NCBI RefSeq assembly: GCF_902498995.1
Contig: NZ_CABVLY010000008.1
Span: forward strand, 186,001 to 250,000
Reading direction: 5' to 3'
DNA length: 64,000 nt
From: Burkholderia anthina
GTDB taxonomy: Bacteria; Pseudomonadota; Gammaproteobacteria; Burkholderiales; Burkholderiaceae
Below, piece by piece: positions 24,204-32,502 of this stretch; positions within the stretch are counted from its first letter, which is position 1; each line of letters begins with the position of its first letter. Below the pieces are notes generated by a model, which did no database searches, was not told where the DNA came from, and was given only the letters and a program-made list of their open reading frames with translations. The translations under genes and the position numbers were made by a program.

Positions 24204-25786
24204 TGCATATTTCCGGCGCTTCCCTGATCGGCCGGCGCGACGTTGCCGGCGCGGCCGGGTTCCAGGCGATCGATCCGGCCACCGGCGCCGCGCTCGATCC
24301 CGTGTTCGGCCGCGCGTCGGCGCAGGACGTCGACGCGGCGTGCACGCTGGCGGCGCAAGCGTTCGACGACTATCGCAACCGGCCGCTCGATGCGCGCGCA
24401 ACCTTGCTCGACACCATCGCCGACCGTCTGCTGGCGCTCGGCGACACGCTGATCGCGCGCTGTGTCGCGGAAAGCGGCTTGCCGCGCGCGCGGGTCGAAG
24501 GCGAGCGCGCGCGCACGGTCGCGCAACTGCGGATGTTCGCGCAGGTCGTGCGGGACGGCGCGTTTCTCGGCGCGCGCATCGATCCCGCGCAACCCGGACG
24601 TCAGCCGTCGCCGCGCGCGGATCTGCGTCTGCAGAACGTCGCGCTCGGCCCGGTCGCCGTGTTCGGCGCGAGCAATTTCCCGCTGGCTTTTTCGGTGGCG
24701 GGTGGCGACACCGCGTCGGCGCTCGCGGCCGGCTGCCCCGTGGTGGTGAAGGCGCATCCCGCGCATCCCGGCACGTCGGCGCTGGCGGGGCACGCGATCC
24801 GGGAGGCGGTCGACGCATGCGGGATGCCGGACGGTACGTTCTCGCTGCTGTTCGACGATGGTCACGACGTCGGCACGGCGCTCGTGCGTCATCCGCGGAT
24901 CCAGGCGGTGGGGTTCACGGGGTCGCGTGCGGGCGGTGTCGCGCTGATGACGCTGGCCGCCGCGCGCCCGCAGCCGATTCCCGTGTACGCGGAGATGAGC
25001 AGCGTGAATCCGGTGCTGCTGTTTCCGCATGCGCTCGACGCGCGCGCGGAAGCGATCGGCCGCGCGTTCGCCGCGTCGCTGACGCTCGGCACCGGCCAGT
25101 TCTGCACGAATCCGGGGCTGATTCTGGGCGTCGACGGCCCGGCGCTGCGGCGCTTCGAGGCGGCCGCCGCCGCCGCGCTGGCCGACCTTCCCGCGACCGC
25201 GATGCTGACGCCGGGTATCCATGCCGCATACGATTCGGCGGTCGAGCGGCTCGCGACCCATGCCGCCGTCGAACGGCTGGCGTGTGGCGCGGCGTGCGGC
25301 GAGATCCGTCACGCGGGCCGCGCGGCGCTGTTCGCGACGCGGGCGGAGGATTTCGCGCGGCACGCGGCATTGCACGACGAGGTGTTCGGCCCCGCGTCGC
25401 TCATCGTGCGCTGCCCGAGTCTCGACGCGATGCACGCGCTCGTCGAACGGCTCGACGGGCAACTGACGGCCGCCCTGCATCTGGACGAGCGCGATCGCGA
25501 TGCGGCACGCGCATTCATGCCGCTGCTCGAGCGTCGCGCCGGACGGATCCTCGTGAACGGCTTCGGGACGGGCGTCGAGGTCGCGCATGCGATGGTGCAT
25601 GGCGGGCCGTATCCGGCGACGTCGGACGGCCGCTCCACGTCGGTGGGCAGCGCCGCGATCGGCCGTTTCCTGCGGCCGGTCTGCTACCAGGACGTTCCCG
25701 ACGGGTTGTTGCCCGACGCGCTGCGCGACGGCAATCCGCTGAACGTGCCGCGGAGCATCGACGGGAGGCTCGGCGTGCGGGCATGA
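24203..25786 (+). CDS. 2-oxoglutarate semialdehyde dehydrogenase (KGSADH, aldehyde dehydrogenase family)
   Basis: This 527-residue aldehyde dehydrogenase belongs to the group that oxidises 2-oxoglutarate semialdehyde to 2-oxoglutarate with NAD(P). It has the cofactor segment [48 protein letters not shown], the general base Glu264 ([10 protein letters not shown]) and nucleophile Cys301 ([10 protein letters not shown]). The C-terminus has the KGSADH-type [31 protein letters not shown]. The ATG at 24203 follows GAGGA. It is the last gene of the garD operon and supplies the final step into the TCA cycle. The semialdehyde specificity is inferred from this context and the C-terminal motif. Confidence 0.9.
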   Translation: MHISGASLIGRRDVAGAAGFQAIDPATGAALDPVFGRASAQDVDAACTLAAQAFDDYRNRPLDARATLLDTIADRLLALGDTLIARCVAESGLPRARVEGERARTVAQLRMFAQVVRDGAFLGARIDPAQPGRQPSPRADLRLQNVALGPVAVFGASNFPLAFSVAGGDTASALAAGCPVVVKAHPAHPGTSALAGHAIREAVDACGMPDGTFSLLFDDGHDVGTALVRHPRIQAVGFTGSRAGGVALMTLAAARPQPIPVYAEMSSVNPVLLFPHALDARAEAIGRAFAASLTLGTGQFCTNPGLILGVDGPALRRFEAAAAAALADLPATAMLTPGIHAAYDSAVERLATHAAVERLACGAACGEIRHAGRAALFATRAEDFARHAALHDEVFGPASLIVRCPSLDAMHALVERLDGQLTAALHLDERDRDAARAFMPLLERRAGRILVNGFGTGVEVAHAMVHGGPYPATSDGRSTSVGSAAIGRFLRPVCYQDVPDGLLPDALRDGNPLNVPRSIDGRLGVRA

Positions 25787-25855
25787 CCGGCACGCGTTGC
25801 CGGTCGCGCGGCATGCATCCGCGGCCCGGCTGCGCAACGGAGGCTTTCCGCTGAC

Positions 25856-25912
25856 GAATCGAATCGAATCGAATCGATTCGATTCGCTTCAATTCGAATC
25901 GATTCAATTCGC
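25856..25912. repeat. GAATC/GATTC self-complementary pentanucleotide repeat block
   Basis: Four to five tandem GAATC units are followed by GATTC, GATTC and imperfect GCTTC, AATTC, GAATC, GATTC, AATTC units over about 57 bases. Because GAATC and GATTC are reverse complements, the RNA or single strand can form a long hairpin. It is A+T-rich against the genome and lies about 70 bases after the dehydrogenase stop. It could end that operon or be a slippage-prone repeat. Confidence 0.7.
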
Positions 25913-26026
25913 GCAACCGGTCACAGTCGCTCGGGGCGTACGTTCGTGCGGCTTGTGCCGATTGCGTACGCGGGCTTTTTATGGTCTCGTTGCACGATCC
26001 GCATCGGCTCGAAAAAGGACAGTCGA

Positions 26027-27160
26027 ATGCAGCCGGGGAATACGGACGAAGAGCCATTGGGCAGGGGTGTCGGCGCGCGTCGGCGTGTGCGTCGCGGGTT
26101 GCGTCGGCTGCTCGTCGTCGCGGTGCTCGGCGCGTTCTGCGTGCCGGCGGCGGCCGCGTCCGCGGCGTCGGCCGGCATGGCCGCCGACAGCTTGCTGCGC
26201 GTGCTTGCATGGCCCGGCTATGCGGACCAGGATGTGGTCGATGCATTCGAGGCGCAATTTCATGTACAGGTGGAAGTGACCTTCGTCGATTCCGACGAAG
26301 CGCTCTGGACCCGCATGCACAGCGCGTCTCCGCCGCCGTACGACGTGCTCGCCGCCAACACGGCGGAGATCCAGCGTTATGCGCGCGAAGGCCTGCTCGC
26401 GCCGATCGACCTGTCGCGTATCCCGAACCGCCGGCGGCAACTGCCGAATTTTCAGCACGTCGCGGCGATCGGCGGCCTCGTGCACGGCGGCGCGACGTAC
26501 GGGATTCCGTTCACGTATTCGTCGATGGGCCTCATCTACGATCGCAGGCAGGTGGCGGCCACGCCGCGCTCGATGCTTGAATTGTGGAATCCCCGCTACC
26601 GCGGCAGGGTGCTCGACTTCAACAGCGCGCAGCACAACTTCTCGTTTACCGCGCTCGCGCTCGGCTATCCCGACCCGTTTCACCTGTCGCACGCGCAGAC
26701 GCTGGCCGTCACGCACAAGCTCATCGACCTGCGACGCAACCTGCTCACGTATTACACGCTTCCTGAAGAAGCGACCGAACTGTTCGTCCAGCATCACGCG
26801 GCATTGATGTTCGGCAACTACGGCACGCAGCAGGTCGAACTGCTGCGCCGCGCCGGCGTGGACGTCGGCTACGTGGTTCCGGACGAGGGCGCGCTCGCAT
26901 GGCTCGACTGCTGGGCCGTCACGCGCGGTGCGGCGCGTCGCGAACTCGCGTTCGCGTGGATCAACTACATGCTCGAACCGGCGATCGGCGCGTTGCTGAC
27001 CGAGCGCCAGGGGCTCGCGAACACGCTCGACCTGCCGCCCGGTCTCGCGATCGGGCATCCGCATCTCGTGTGGATTCAGCCGGTCGAGGACATCGCGCGG
27101 CGCGAGTCGCTGTGGAGCCGCATCGTGTCGGGCGATCGTCCGGAGCGCTTCGAAAAATGA
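26027..27160 (+). CDS. Periplasmic PotD/NspS-like solute-binding protein
   Basis: This 377-residue binding protein resembles polyamine receptors (PotD, PotF, NspS). A long basic N-terminus (RRRVRRGLRR) precedes a hydrophobic signal (LLVVAVLGAFCVPAAAAS). The mature part starts LLRVLAWPGYADQDVVDAFEAQFHVQVEVTFVDSDEALWTRM, the usual PotD opening, and has YDVLAANTAEIQRYAREGLLAPID, YGIPFTYSSMGLIYD and VVPDEGALAWLDCWAVTRGA. No permease or ATPase genes are nearby. The next gene, a membrane diguanylate cyclase, starts within its stop codon (ATGA), so this receptor probably signals rather than transports. The ATG at 26027 has AAAGGA upstream; the longer frame adds no signal. Confidence 0.88.
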   Translation: MQPGNTDEEPLGRGVGARRRVRRGLRRLLVVAVLGAFCVPAAAASAASAGMAADSLLRVLAWPGYADQDVVDAFEAQFHVQVEVTFVDSDEALWTRMHSASPPPYDVLAANTAEIQRYAREGLLAPIDLSRIPNRRRQLPNFQHVAAIGGLVHGGATYGIPFTYSSMGLIYDRRQVAATPRSMLELWNPRYRGRVLDFNSAQHNFSFTALALGYPDPFHLSHAQTLAVTHKLIDLRRNLLTYYTLPEEATELFVQHHAALMFGNYGTQQVELLRRAGVDVGYVVPDEGALAWLDCWAVTRGAARRELAFAWINYMLEPAIGALLTERQGLANTLDLPPGLAIGHPHLVWIQPVEDIARRESLWSRIVSGDRPERFEK

Positions 27161-28932
27161 TCCGGCTCGGGCTCACGTCGAAACTGTCCGTGCTGTTCGC
27201 GTGCATCGGCGTGATCGCGTCCGGCACGACCGGCTACTACGCGTATCGCGCGAACCGGACGATGCTCGTGGACGAAGCGCAGCACAGCCTGCTGATGTCG
27301 ACGCAACTGCTCGGACAGCGCTTCACGACGGCACTGGCCGACGTCGCCGACGATGCGCTCGTGCTCGCGCAGTTGCCGTCGTCGCCGATCGTCGCGCGCG
27401 ACGAAAACGCGGATCGCGGGCCGCGCACGCGGCTCGAGCAGGTGTATTACAGCTTCATGCGGAATCACCCCGAATACCTGCAGATCCGCCTGATCGCGAG
27501 CGAACATTTCGGGCTGGAGCGCATCCGCGTCGATCGCGACACGCACGGGGTCGTCGTGTTGCCCGACAGCGCGTTCCAGGAGAAGGGGCAGTTTTCCTAC
27601 GTGTTCGATACGCTCGCGACCGCACCCGGTCACATCTACCTGTCGCCGATCGTCATCAATCACGAGACCGGTTCGCATGCGGCCGAAGGGCTGCCGATCC
27701 TGCGCGTGGGAACGCCGGTCGTCGATACGTCCGGCCGGATCGTCGGAGCGCTGATCGTCGACGTCGCGTTGTCGCGCATGTTCGATCGGCTCGAACGCGA
27801 TCTGCCGCACGACTACGTGGTGTATCTCGCGAACGAATGGGGCGATTTCCTCGTGCATCCCGATCCGTCGCAGGCGTTCGGCTTCGATCGCGGGCGGCGC
27901 GTGCTGATGCAGGACAGCTTTGCCGTCACGCGCACGCTGTTTACCGGCCCGGATACGCAGGTGACGCTCAACGGCCTCCGGCAGCCCGCCGAGGCGCCGG
28001 GCCAGATGTTCGCGTTCGTGCGCACGCCGTTCGGCAAAAACGAGGGCAACCGCTTCGTCGTGCTCGGGATGGCGCGTCCGCTCGCCGATGTGCTGGCGCC
28101 GGCCGGGATCCTCGGCGACCGGATCATCCGGATGGTGCTCATCTCCAGCGTGATGGCGGTGATTCTCGCGATCCTGTTCGCGCGCGCGATCACGCGGCCG
28201 TTGCAGATGCTCGCGCGCGCCGCGACGCACGTGTTCGACGATCCGGCCGCCGAACGGTTGCCCGTCGCGCGTTCGGACGAGATCGGCGTGCTCGCGCGCT
28301 GCTTCGACAGCATGCGCGTCGAGATCCGCACGCAGGTCGCGATGCTGCGCGCGAAGCAGCAGGAACTCACGCATCTCGCCGGCCACGATCCGCTGACGGC
28401 GCTGCCCAATCGCCTGCTCTTCATGACGCATCTCGACGCGGCGATCCGGCATGCGGCCGCGGTGCGGCAAGGGCTGGCCGTGATGTTCGTCGACCTCGAC
28501 CGCTTCAAGCAGATCAACGATCAGCACGGACACGCGGCCGGCGACCGGACGCTCGTTGCCGTGGCGAAGCGGCTGAGCCAGGTGCTGCGCAGCGGCGACA
28601 TGGCCGCGCGGCTTGGCGGCGACGAGTTCATCGTGCTGATTTCCGACTTGCGCTCGTCGGCGGCGATCGGCGATATCGCGTCGCGCATCCAGTTCGTGAT
28701 GGCCGAGGAGTTCGAGTTCGGCGACAGGCGCGTGGCCGTCGGCGCGAGCATCGGCGTCAGCGAGTATCCGGCCGACGGCGCGTCGGCCGAGGAACTGCTC
28801 GTCAAGGCCGATGCGGCGATGTACGCGGCGAAGGCATCCGCGCAGCGCGCGTGCGTGCGCTATCAGGAACTGTTGAGCGGCGCGCTCGGCACCGAACCGG
28901 ACGGCCGCATTGCGTCGGGCGGCACCGGTTGA
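27157..28932 (+). CDS. Membrane diguanylate cyclase with periplasmic Cache-like sensor, HAMP and GGDEF
   Basis: This 591-residue inner-membrane enzyme should make cyclic di-GMP. A first membrane helix (residues ~8-30) is followed by a ~290-residue periplasmic sensor with PAS/Cache-like features (VYYSFMRNHPEYLQIRLIA, PILRVGTPVVDTSGRIVGALIVDVAL, VVYLANEWGDFLVHPD). A second helix (near 328-347) leads to a HAMP region and the GGDEF domain. The active site is intact (RLGGDEF, GGDEF at 487-491) and the product-inhibition I-site RxxD (RSGD) lies five residues upstream. No EAL domain is present. It is coupled to the PotD-like gene upstream, so the binding protein probably docks to the sensor. Confidence 0.92.
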   Translation: MIRLGLTSKLSVLFACIGVIASGTTGYYAYRANRTMLVDEAQHSLLMSTQLLGQRFTTALADVADDALVLAQLPSSPIVARDENADRGPRTRLEQVYYSFMRNHPEYLQIRLIASEHFGLERIRVDRDTHGVVVLPDSAFQEKGQFSYVFDTLATAPGHIYLSPIVINHETGSHAAEGLPILRVGTPVVDTSGRIVGALIVDVALSRMFDRLERDLPHDYVVYLANEWGDFLVHPDPSQAFGFDRGRRVLMQDSFAVTRTLFTGPDTQVTLNGLRQPAEAPGQMFAFVRTPFGKNEGNRFVVLGMARPLADVLAPAGILGDRIIRMVLISSVMAVILAILFARAITRPLQMLARAATHVFDDPAAERLPVARSDEIGVLARCFDSMRVEIRTQVAMLRAKQQELTHLAGHDPLTALPNRLLFMTHLDAAIRHAAAVRQGLAVMFVDLDRFKQINDQHGHAAGDRTLVAVAKRLSQVLRSGDMAARLGGDEFIVLISDLRSSAAIGDIASRIQFVMAEEFEFGDRRVAVGASIGVSEYPADGASAEELLVKADAAMYAAKASAQRACVRYQELLSGALGTEPDGRIASGGTG

Positions 28933-28980
28933 TGGCTGACGGCTGACGGTTTGCGGGTGTGCTGGCTCGCGGTGTAAACG

Positions 28981-29010
28981 CAACGAGCCCGTCGCGGGAC
29001 GGGCTCGTTG
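28981..29010. terminator. Strong hairpin between convergent genes
   Basis: A perfect 13-bp stem (CAACGAGCCCGTC at 28981-28993 against 28998-29010) encloses a GCGG loop. It lies between the cyclase gene and the convergent DUF4148 gene. There is no long T run on either side, so it may act as a rho-independent terminator of modest strength in both directions or as an mRNA end stabiliser. Confidence 0.65.
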
Positions 29011-29054
29011 TAGCGCTTGGCGCGAACCGCGCGACGCGCGCGGCGGCGGCAGGC

Positions 29055-29354
29055 TTAGTGGCCGAAGTAGACCGAGTCGCGTGCGTTATGCACCTTGACG
29101 GCAGGTGCGCCGCCCTGGACGACCGGGGCCGCTTGTGCGCCGTAGCCGGTGGCGTCCGCGCCATGCACGCGGTCTTGCGCGGCCTGGATGTCGGCCGGGT
29201 AGTACGGGCTCGACTGGCTCGGCTTGTAGCCGGCGTTTTCGAGCTGGACGAGTTCGTTGCGCACCTGGGCGCGGGTCACGGTGCTTTGAGCGAATGCGCC
29301 GAACGAGGCGGACAGGGCGACAGCGGCGACGACTGCGGAAACGAGCGATTTCAT
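29055..29354 (-). CDS. DUF4148-domain exported protein
   Basis: This is a 99-residue periplasmic protein of the DUF4148 family, numerous in Burkholderia. It has a signal peptide (MKSLVSAVVAAVALSASFGAFAQS) with a probable FAQ|S cleavage, then the diagnostic TRAQVRNELVQLENAGYKPSQSSPYYPADIQAAQDRV. A Gly/Ala-rich tail ends in DSVYFGH. A perfect GGAGGTCATC site precedes the ATG at 29354. It stands alone with its own terminator. Paralogues respond to stress in related species, but their molecular role is not known. Confidence 0.92.
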   Translation of the reverse strand: MKSLVSAVVAAVALSASFGAFAQSTVTRAQVRNELVQLENAGYKPSQSSPYYPADIQAAQDRVHGADATGYGAQAAPVVQGGAPAVKVHNARDSVYFGH

Positions 29355-29626
29355 GATGACCTCCGATGTTTTATTGACTTCGCCGTCGACACCATGTCGT
29401 AAGCGATTGATTACATCGTAGGCTTCGGTGGATCTAGGGTAAACGTGTATTCCAGCGAAAGATCATTGCAGGCGAGGCAATAATATCGGGATAAGGTCGG
29501 TCTGGCCCCAATCGATATTGCGGGATCTGCAAGTGAAGGGCGGGAAGACGGCGATCCGCCGTGCGCGGGCGGGCGCCCGGCGGCGGGGCGCCGGTAGACG
29601 GCGCGGGACCGGGGCCGGGCGCGGGA

Positions 29627-29887
29627 TCAGACGCCGTCGGCGTCGTCGATTTCCTTGCGCTCGCGGCGTTCCTCGTTGCCGCGGCGCGCGCGCAGGCGCT
29701 GGCGCGACAGGACCGCGATCACCTGCTGGGTCGGCGCGCCGGACGGCAATTCGTTGCGGATGCGATCGGGCACCATCGGCAGGCCCGCACGCTGTCGGCG
29801 CAGTGCCTTCGCGATCGCACGGCGGCATTCGTCCCCGTGGCAATCCCATTCATCGCGGATTCTCTGGCAATAACGGCATTGTTCCAT
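29627..29887 (-). CDS. Hypothetical small Cys/Arg-rich protein
   Basis: I do not recognise this 86-residue protein. Four cysteines near the start (MEQCRYCQRIRDEWDCHGDEC) look like a metal-binding ribbon or knuckle. A basic middle (KALRRQRAGLPMVPDRIRNEL) leads to an acidic-basic C-terminus (RRGNEERRERKEIDDADGV). No signal or membrane segment is seen. No good ribosome site precedes the ATG, so the frame is supported mainly by its compositional contrast with other frames and the ordered cysteines. It lies alone between DUF4148 and a very small membrane-protein ORF on the same strand. Confidence 0.5.
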   Translation of the reverse strand: MEQCRYCQRIRDEWDCHGDECRRAIAKALRRQRAGLPMVPDRIRNELPSGAPTQQVIAVLSRQRLRARRGNEERRERKEIDDADGV

Positions 29888-30030
29888 CCGGACAGTCTAA
29901 CGCGTCTTGAGGAATGGGGCGGCGCGCGACGGCGGAGGGGAAGGAATGACAGGGGCCGCGCGCAAGGGAGGCGCGCCGGCGAGCGTCGCGCCGATGCGGG
30001 CGTCAGGGCGAAAACTTCGTCATGCTCACG

Positions 30031-30111
30031 TTACTTGAGCGACCAGATCCCCCAGACGGCAATCAGCAAACCGACACCGAACCCGCAGCCCAGCAACACC
30101 CATGTTTCCAT
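30031..30111 (-). CDS. Candidate 26-residue single-pass membrane protein
   Basis: A very short frame encodes METWVLLGCGFGVGLLIAVW followed by GIWSLK and a stop. It is almost one complete membrane helix with a short charged end. AAAGG lies 7 bases before the ATG, a good ribosome site, which argues that it is translated. It is too short for homology judgement by eye. Small proteins of this type often attach to or regulate membrane transporters; the TauE/SafE gene lies upstream on the same strand and could be co-transcribed. Confidence 0.5.
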   Translation of the reverse strand: METWVLLGCGFGVGLLIAVWGIWSLK

Positions 30112-30301
30112 TTCGCGCCTTTGAAGAACGTGCCGTCGCCGACGGGCTGTCGGCCGGCAAGCAGCAATGTCGATACCGGACGCCGGCCCGTTCTCGTGGA
30201 GTCGGGCGCGGTGCGCCAGGTTCGCGAATACTACGCTTCGCAGCTTTCAGAACGCATGCGCGATTGCTTGCAGCCGGGGAGCCGGGCCGGCGTCGCCGGC
30301 G

Positions 30302-31150
30302 TCATTTCTTGCCGGCGTGCCCGTTGTCCATCTGCGCGACGGGCGGTGCCGCGTGCCGGAAGATGCCGGACTTCCAGATCATCTGCGACGCGGCGACGAG
30401 CACGAACAGCAGCACGACGGTCCGGAAGATGCGCGGCGACATCCGGTCCCGCAGCGGGCGAACGAGCCACATGCCGGCGATGGCCGGCAGGCTGGCCATC
30501 GCGGAAACCGCGAGGTCGGCGGCGCTCGCGTGCGTGGCGCCGCCGAACGTCGTGATCAGCGTGACGATCGACACCACGAGGATGATCGCGATCTGCTTCG
30601 TGAAGGCCCGGCCGGTCGCGCCGGACGAAATCAGGTAGGTGGCGAGCAGCGGGCCCGGCACCGACGCGATGCTCTCCATCAGCGCCGCGCCGAACCCGAG
30701 CGCGAATCCGACGGGCTGCTGCCATGCGGACGGCAGGTTGAGTTTCGGCGCGCTCAGCATCAGCGTCGCGGCGACGATCAGCAGCGCGCCCGATGCGGCC
30801 TGCGCGTGCCCGGCGTTCAGCGAAAGGAGAATGGCGACCCCGACGACGTTGCCGATCACCGTACCCACGATCGGCGCGGCGATCTTGCGGGCGGTGGCCA
30901 GCACTTCGCCGCCTTCGAGCGCTTGCGGGATGTTGCCGAGAATGATCGGCATGGACAGCAGCAGCACCGCATGCCGGATCGGCAGGAACTGGCTGAGGAT
31001 CGGCATCGCGACGAGCGGCACGCCGATGCCGGTGATCCCCTTGACCATGCCGCCGAGCAGCAGCGCGACGGCGATGCCGGCGAGATCGAGCAATGCAAGC
31101 CCATGCAGGCTGGCAACCAGCACACCTTCAGTCAGATCGAGATGAGTCAT
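30302..31150 (-). CDS. TauE/SafE-family sulfite/organic anion exporter
   Basis: This is a 282-residue inner-membrane protein of the TauE/SafE (DUF81) family, which exports or imports small sulfur-containing or organic anions. About eight hydrophobic segments are visible. The family's first repeat motif reads GGMVKGITGIGVPLVAMPIL, and the second half carries GFALGFGAALMESIASVPGPLLATYLISSG. The C-terminal tail (PPVAQMDNGHAGKK) is soluble. The ATG at 31150 has no strong ribosome site. The gene is divergent from a LysR regulator that probably controls it. Substrate is unknown. Confidence 0.88.
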   Translation of the reverse strand: MTHLDLTEGVLVASLHGLALLDLAGIAVALLLGGMVKGITGIGVPLVAMPILSQFLPIRHAVLLLSMPIILGNIPQALEGGEVLATARKIAAPIVGTVIGNVVGVAILLSLNAGHAQAASGALLIVAATLMLSAPKLNLPSAWQQPVGFALGFGAALMESIASVPGPLLATYLISSGATGRAFTKQIAIILVVSIVTLITTFGGATHASAADLAVSAMASLPAIAGMWLVRPLRDRMSPRIFRTVVLLFVLVAASQMIWKSGIFRHAAPPVAQMDNGHAGKK

Positions 31151-31475
31151 CGGAAGCAGGTCGAGACTAACCGGCGGCGGGCACGATCGAATGCACCTGC
31201 TGCCGGCGCGTGCGGCTCGGCACGCTGTTGTTGTTTGGTTTGGAATCGAACCGGTCGCCCGCCTGCATTGCCCGGCCGCCGGTCCGCACCGGCCGGCCCG
31301 CGGCAGACGAGCGCCCCTTCGACAGCCTCGCACGCGGTTCGAGGCTGAATCTTACCCGAGCGCGGCGCGGGGCATCGGCGACCGCTGCATATCGTTGCCG
31401 CCGTTCAATACAATTCGATTCATGATGTGCGACCCTAGCATGTGAAAAATACATGCATCGAAACGAGGAGGCGAG
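31151..31475. promoter_or_regulatory. Divergent TauE/SafE - LysR intergenic region with LysR-type dyad
   Basis: This 325-base region has no gene. Close to the LysR start lies an inverted repeat with arms GCATGT (31438-31443) and ACATGC (31451-31456); inside it TGT-N7-ACA fits the T-N11-A rule of LysR binding sites. Such a site next to the regulator gene usually serves autoregulation and activation of the divergent gene. The rest is GC-rich with no clear promoter hexamers. Confidence 0.6.
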
Positions 31476-32372
31476 ATGACGCTTGCGCAGTTGCAGGCAC
31501 TGGCGGCCGTGGTCGAACTCGGCTCGCTGACGGCGGCGGCCGATCGGCTCAGTCGCAGCCAGTCGGCGATCAGCCACGCGCTGACCGAACTGGAAGCGCT
31601 CACCGAGGTCAAGCTGCTGTTGCGCGACCGGCAGCCGGTCGTATTGACCGCGGCGGGTGAACGCCTGTGGCCGTACGTGCAGAACGTCGTGCGCGAAGCG
31701 CAGACGCTGCGCCAGCAGTGCAGCCTGTCGCGCGGCAAGCTCGAAGGGCGGCTGGTGGTCGCGTCGCTGCCGAGCGTATCGCTGGCGTTCGTCGTGCCCG
31801 CGCTGGAGACGCTGAAAGAGCGGCATCCGGGTGTGACGGCGGTGCTGCTCGAAGGGACGGACGCGGAAGTCGAAGGGTGGATCGACGACGGCACGGCCGA
31901 CATCGGCGTGGTGGCGGGCACCAAGACGTTCGCGCACAACCTGCCGCTGCTCGACGAGGATTTCGTCGCGGTGGCCGCGCACGACACGTTCGACGGCCGC
32001 AAGAGCGTGTCGGCCAAAGTGTTGTCGGCGGCACCGTTCATTTTCTCGAAAGCCGGATGCGGGCCGGTCATCGCGGATTACTTCGCCCGCAACGGTGCGG
32101 TGCTGCGAGCCGCATTCAACGTGGTCGAGATGCGGACGATCCTGTCGATGGCGGAGGCGGGAATGGGCGTGTCGATCGTCCCGCGCATCACGTTGAGCTA
32201 CACGCGATTCGGCGGACGGGTGCTCGAGCTGTCGCCCAGGCTGCGTCGTTCGGTGCGCCTGGCGTGGAATGCGACCGGCAACGCGGTCGCCGATGAATTC
32301 GTGAAGCTGGTCGACGCGCAGCGCGCCAAGGCAGGCAGGGCGACCCAGACGCGGGCGAAAAAGAGCAAGTAA
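31476..32372 (+). CDS. LysR-family transcriptional regulator
   Basis: This 298-residue LysR regulator begins with the typical wHTH (MTLAQLQALAAVVELGSLTAAADRLSRSQSAISHALTELEALTEVKLLLRDRQP), then a linker and a periplasmic-binding-type effector domain (GRLVVASLPSVSLAFVVPALETLKERHPGV, MAEAGMGVSIVPRITL). AGGAGGCGAG precedes the ATG. The C-terminus is lysine-rich (TRAKKSK). It faces the TauE/SafE gene across a region with a good LysR dyad, so that exporter is the likely target. A LysE exporter gene follows on the same strand 130 bases later and may also be controlled. Confidence 0.92.
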   Translation: MTLAQLQALAAVVELGSLTAAADRLSRSQSAISHALTELEALTEVKLLLRDRQPVVLTAAGERLWPYVQNVVREAQTLRQQCSLSRGKLEGRLVVASLPSVSLAFVVPALETLKERHPGVTAVLLEGTDAEVEGWIDDGTADIGVVAGTKTFAHNLPLLDEDFVAVAAHDTFDGRKSVSAKVLSAAPFIFSKAGCGPVIADYFARNGAVLRAAFNVVEMRTILSMAEAGMGVSIVPRITLSYTRFGGRVLELSPRLRRSVRLAWNATGNAVADEFVKLVDAQRAKAGRATQTRAKKSK

Positions 32373-32502
32373 CGAGGGGCGCAGCGCGATGAAACGCGCT
32401 CATGAGGGGCTTGCAATTTATTCATGCTGACCTGTGTTGACATGCAATACATTGTGGACACTCGCCGCTGATTCCATTTCCATTGCCTCGAAGGAGATCG
32501 CC

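Noticed and set aside
25856-25912. A CRISPR array
   Set aside because: Repeats are 5 bp, contiguous and self-complementary, without unique spacers or cas genes.
29463-29849. A 128-residue minus-strand protein (Pro/Arg-rich)
   Set aside because: Composition is dominated by Pro/Arg/Ala repeats typical of shadow frames, and it overlaps the better-supported Cys-rich frame at 29627.
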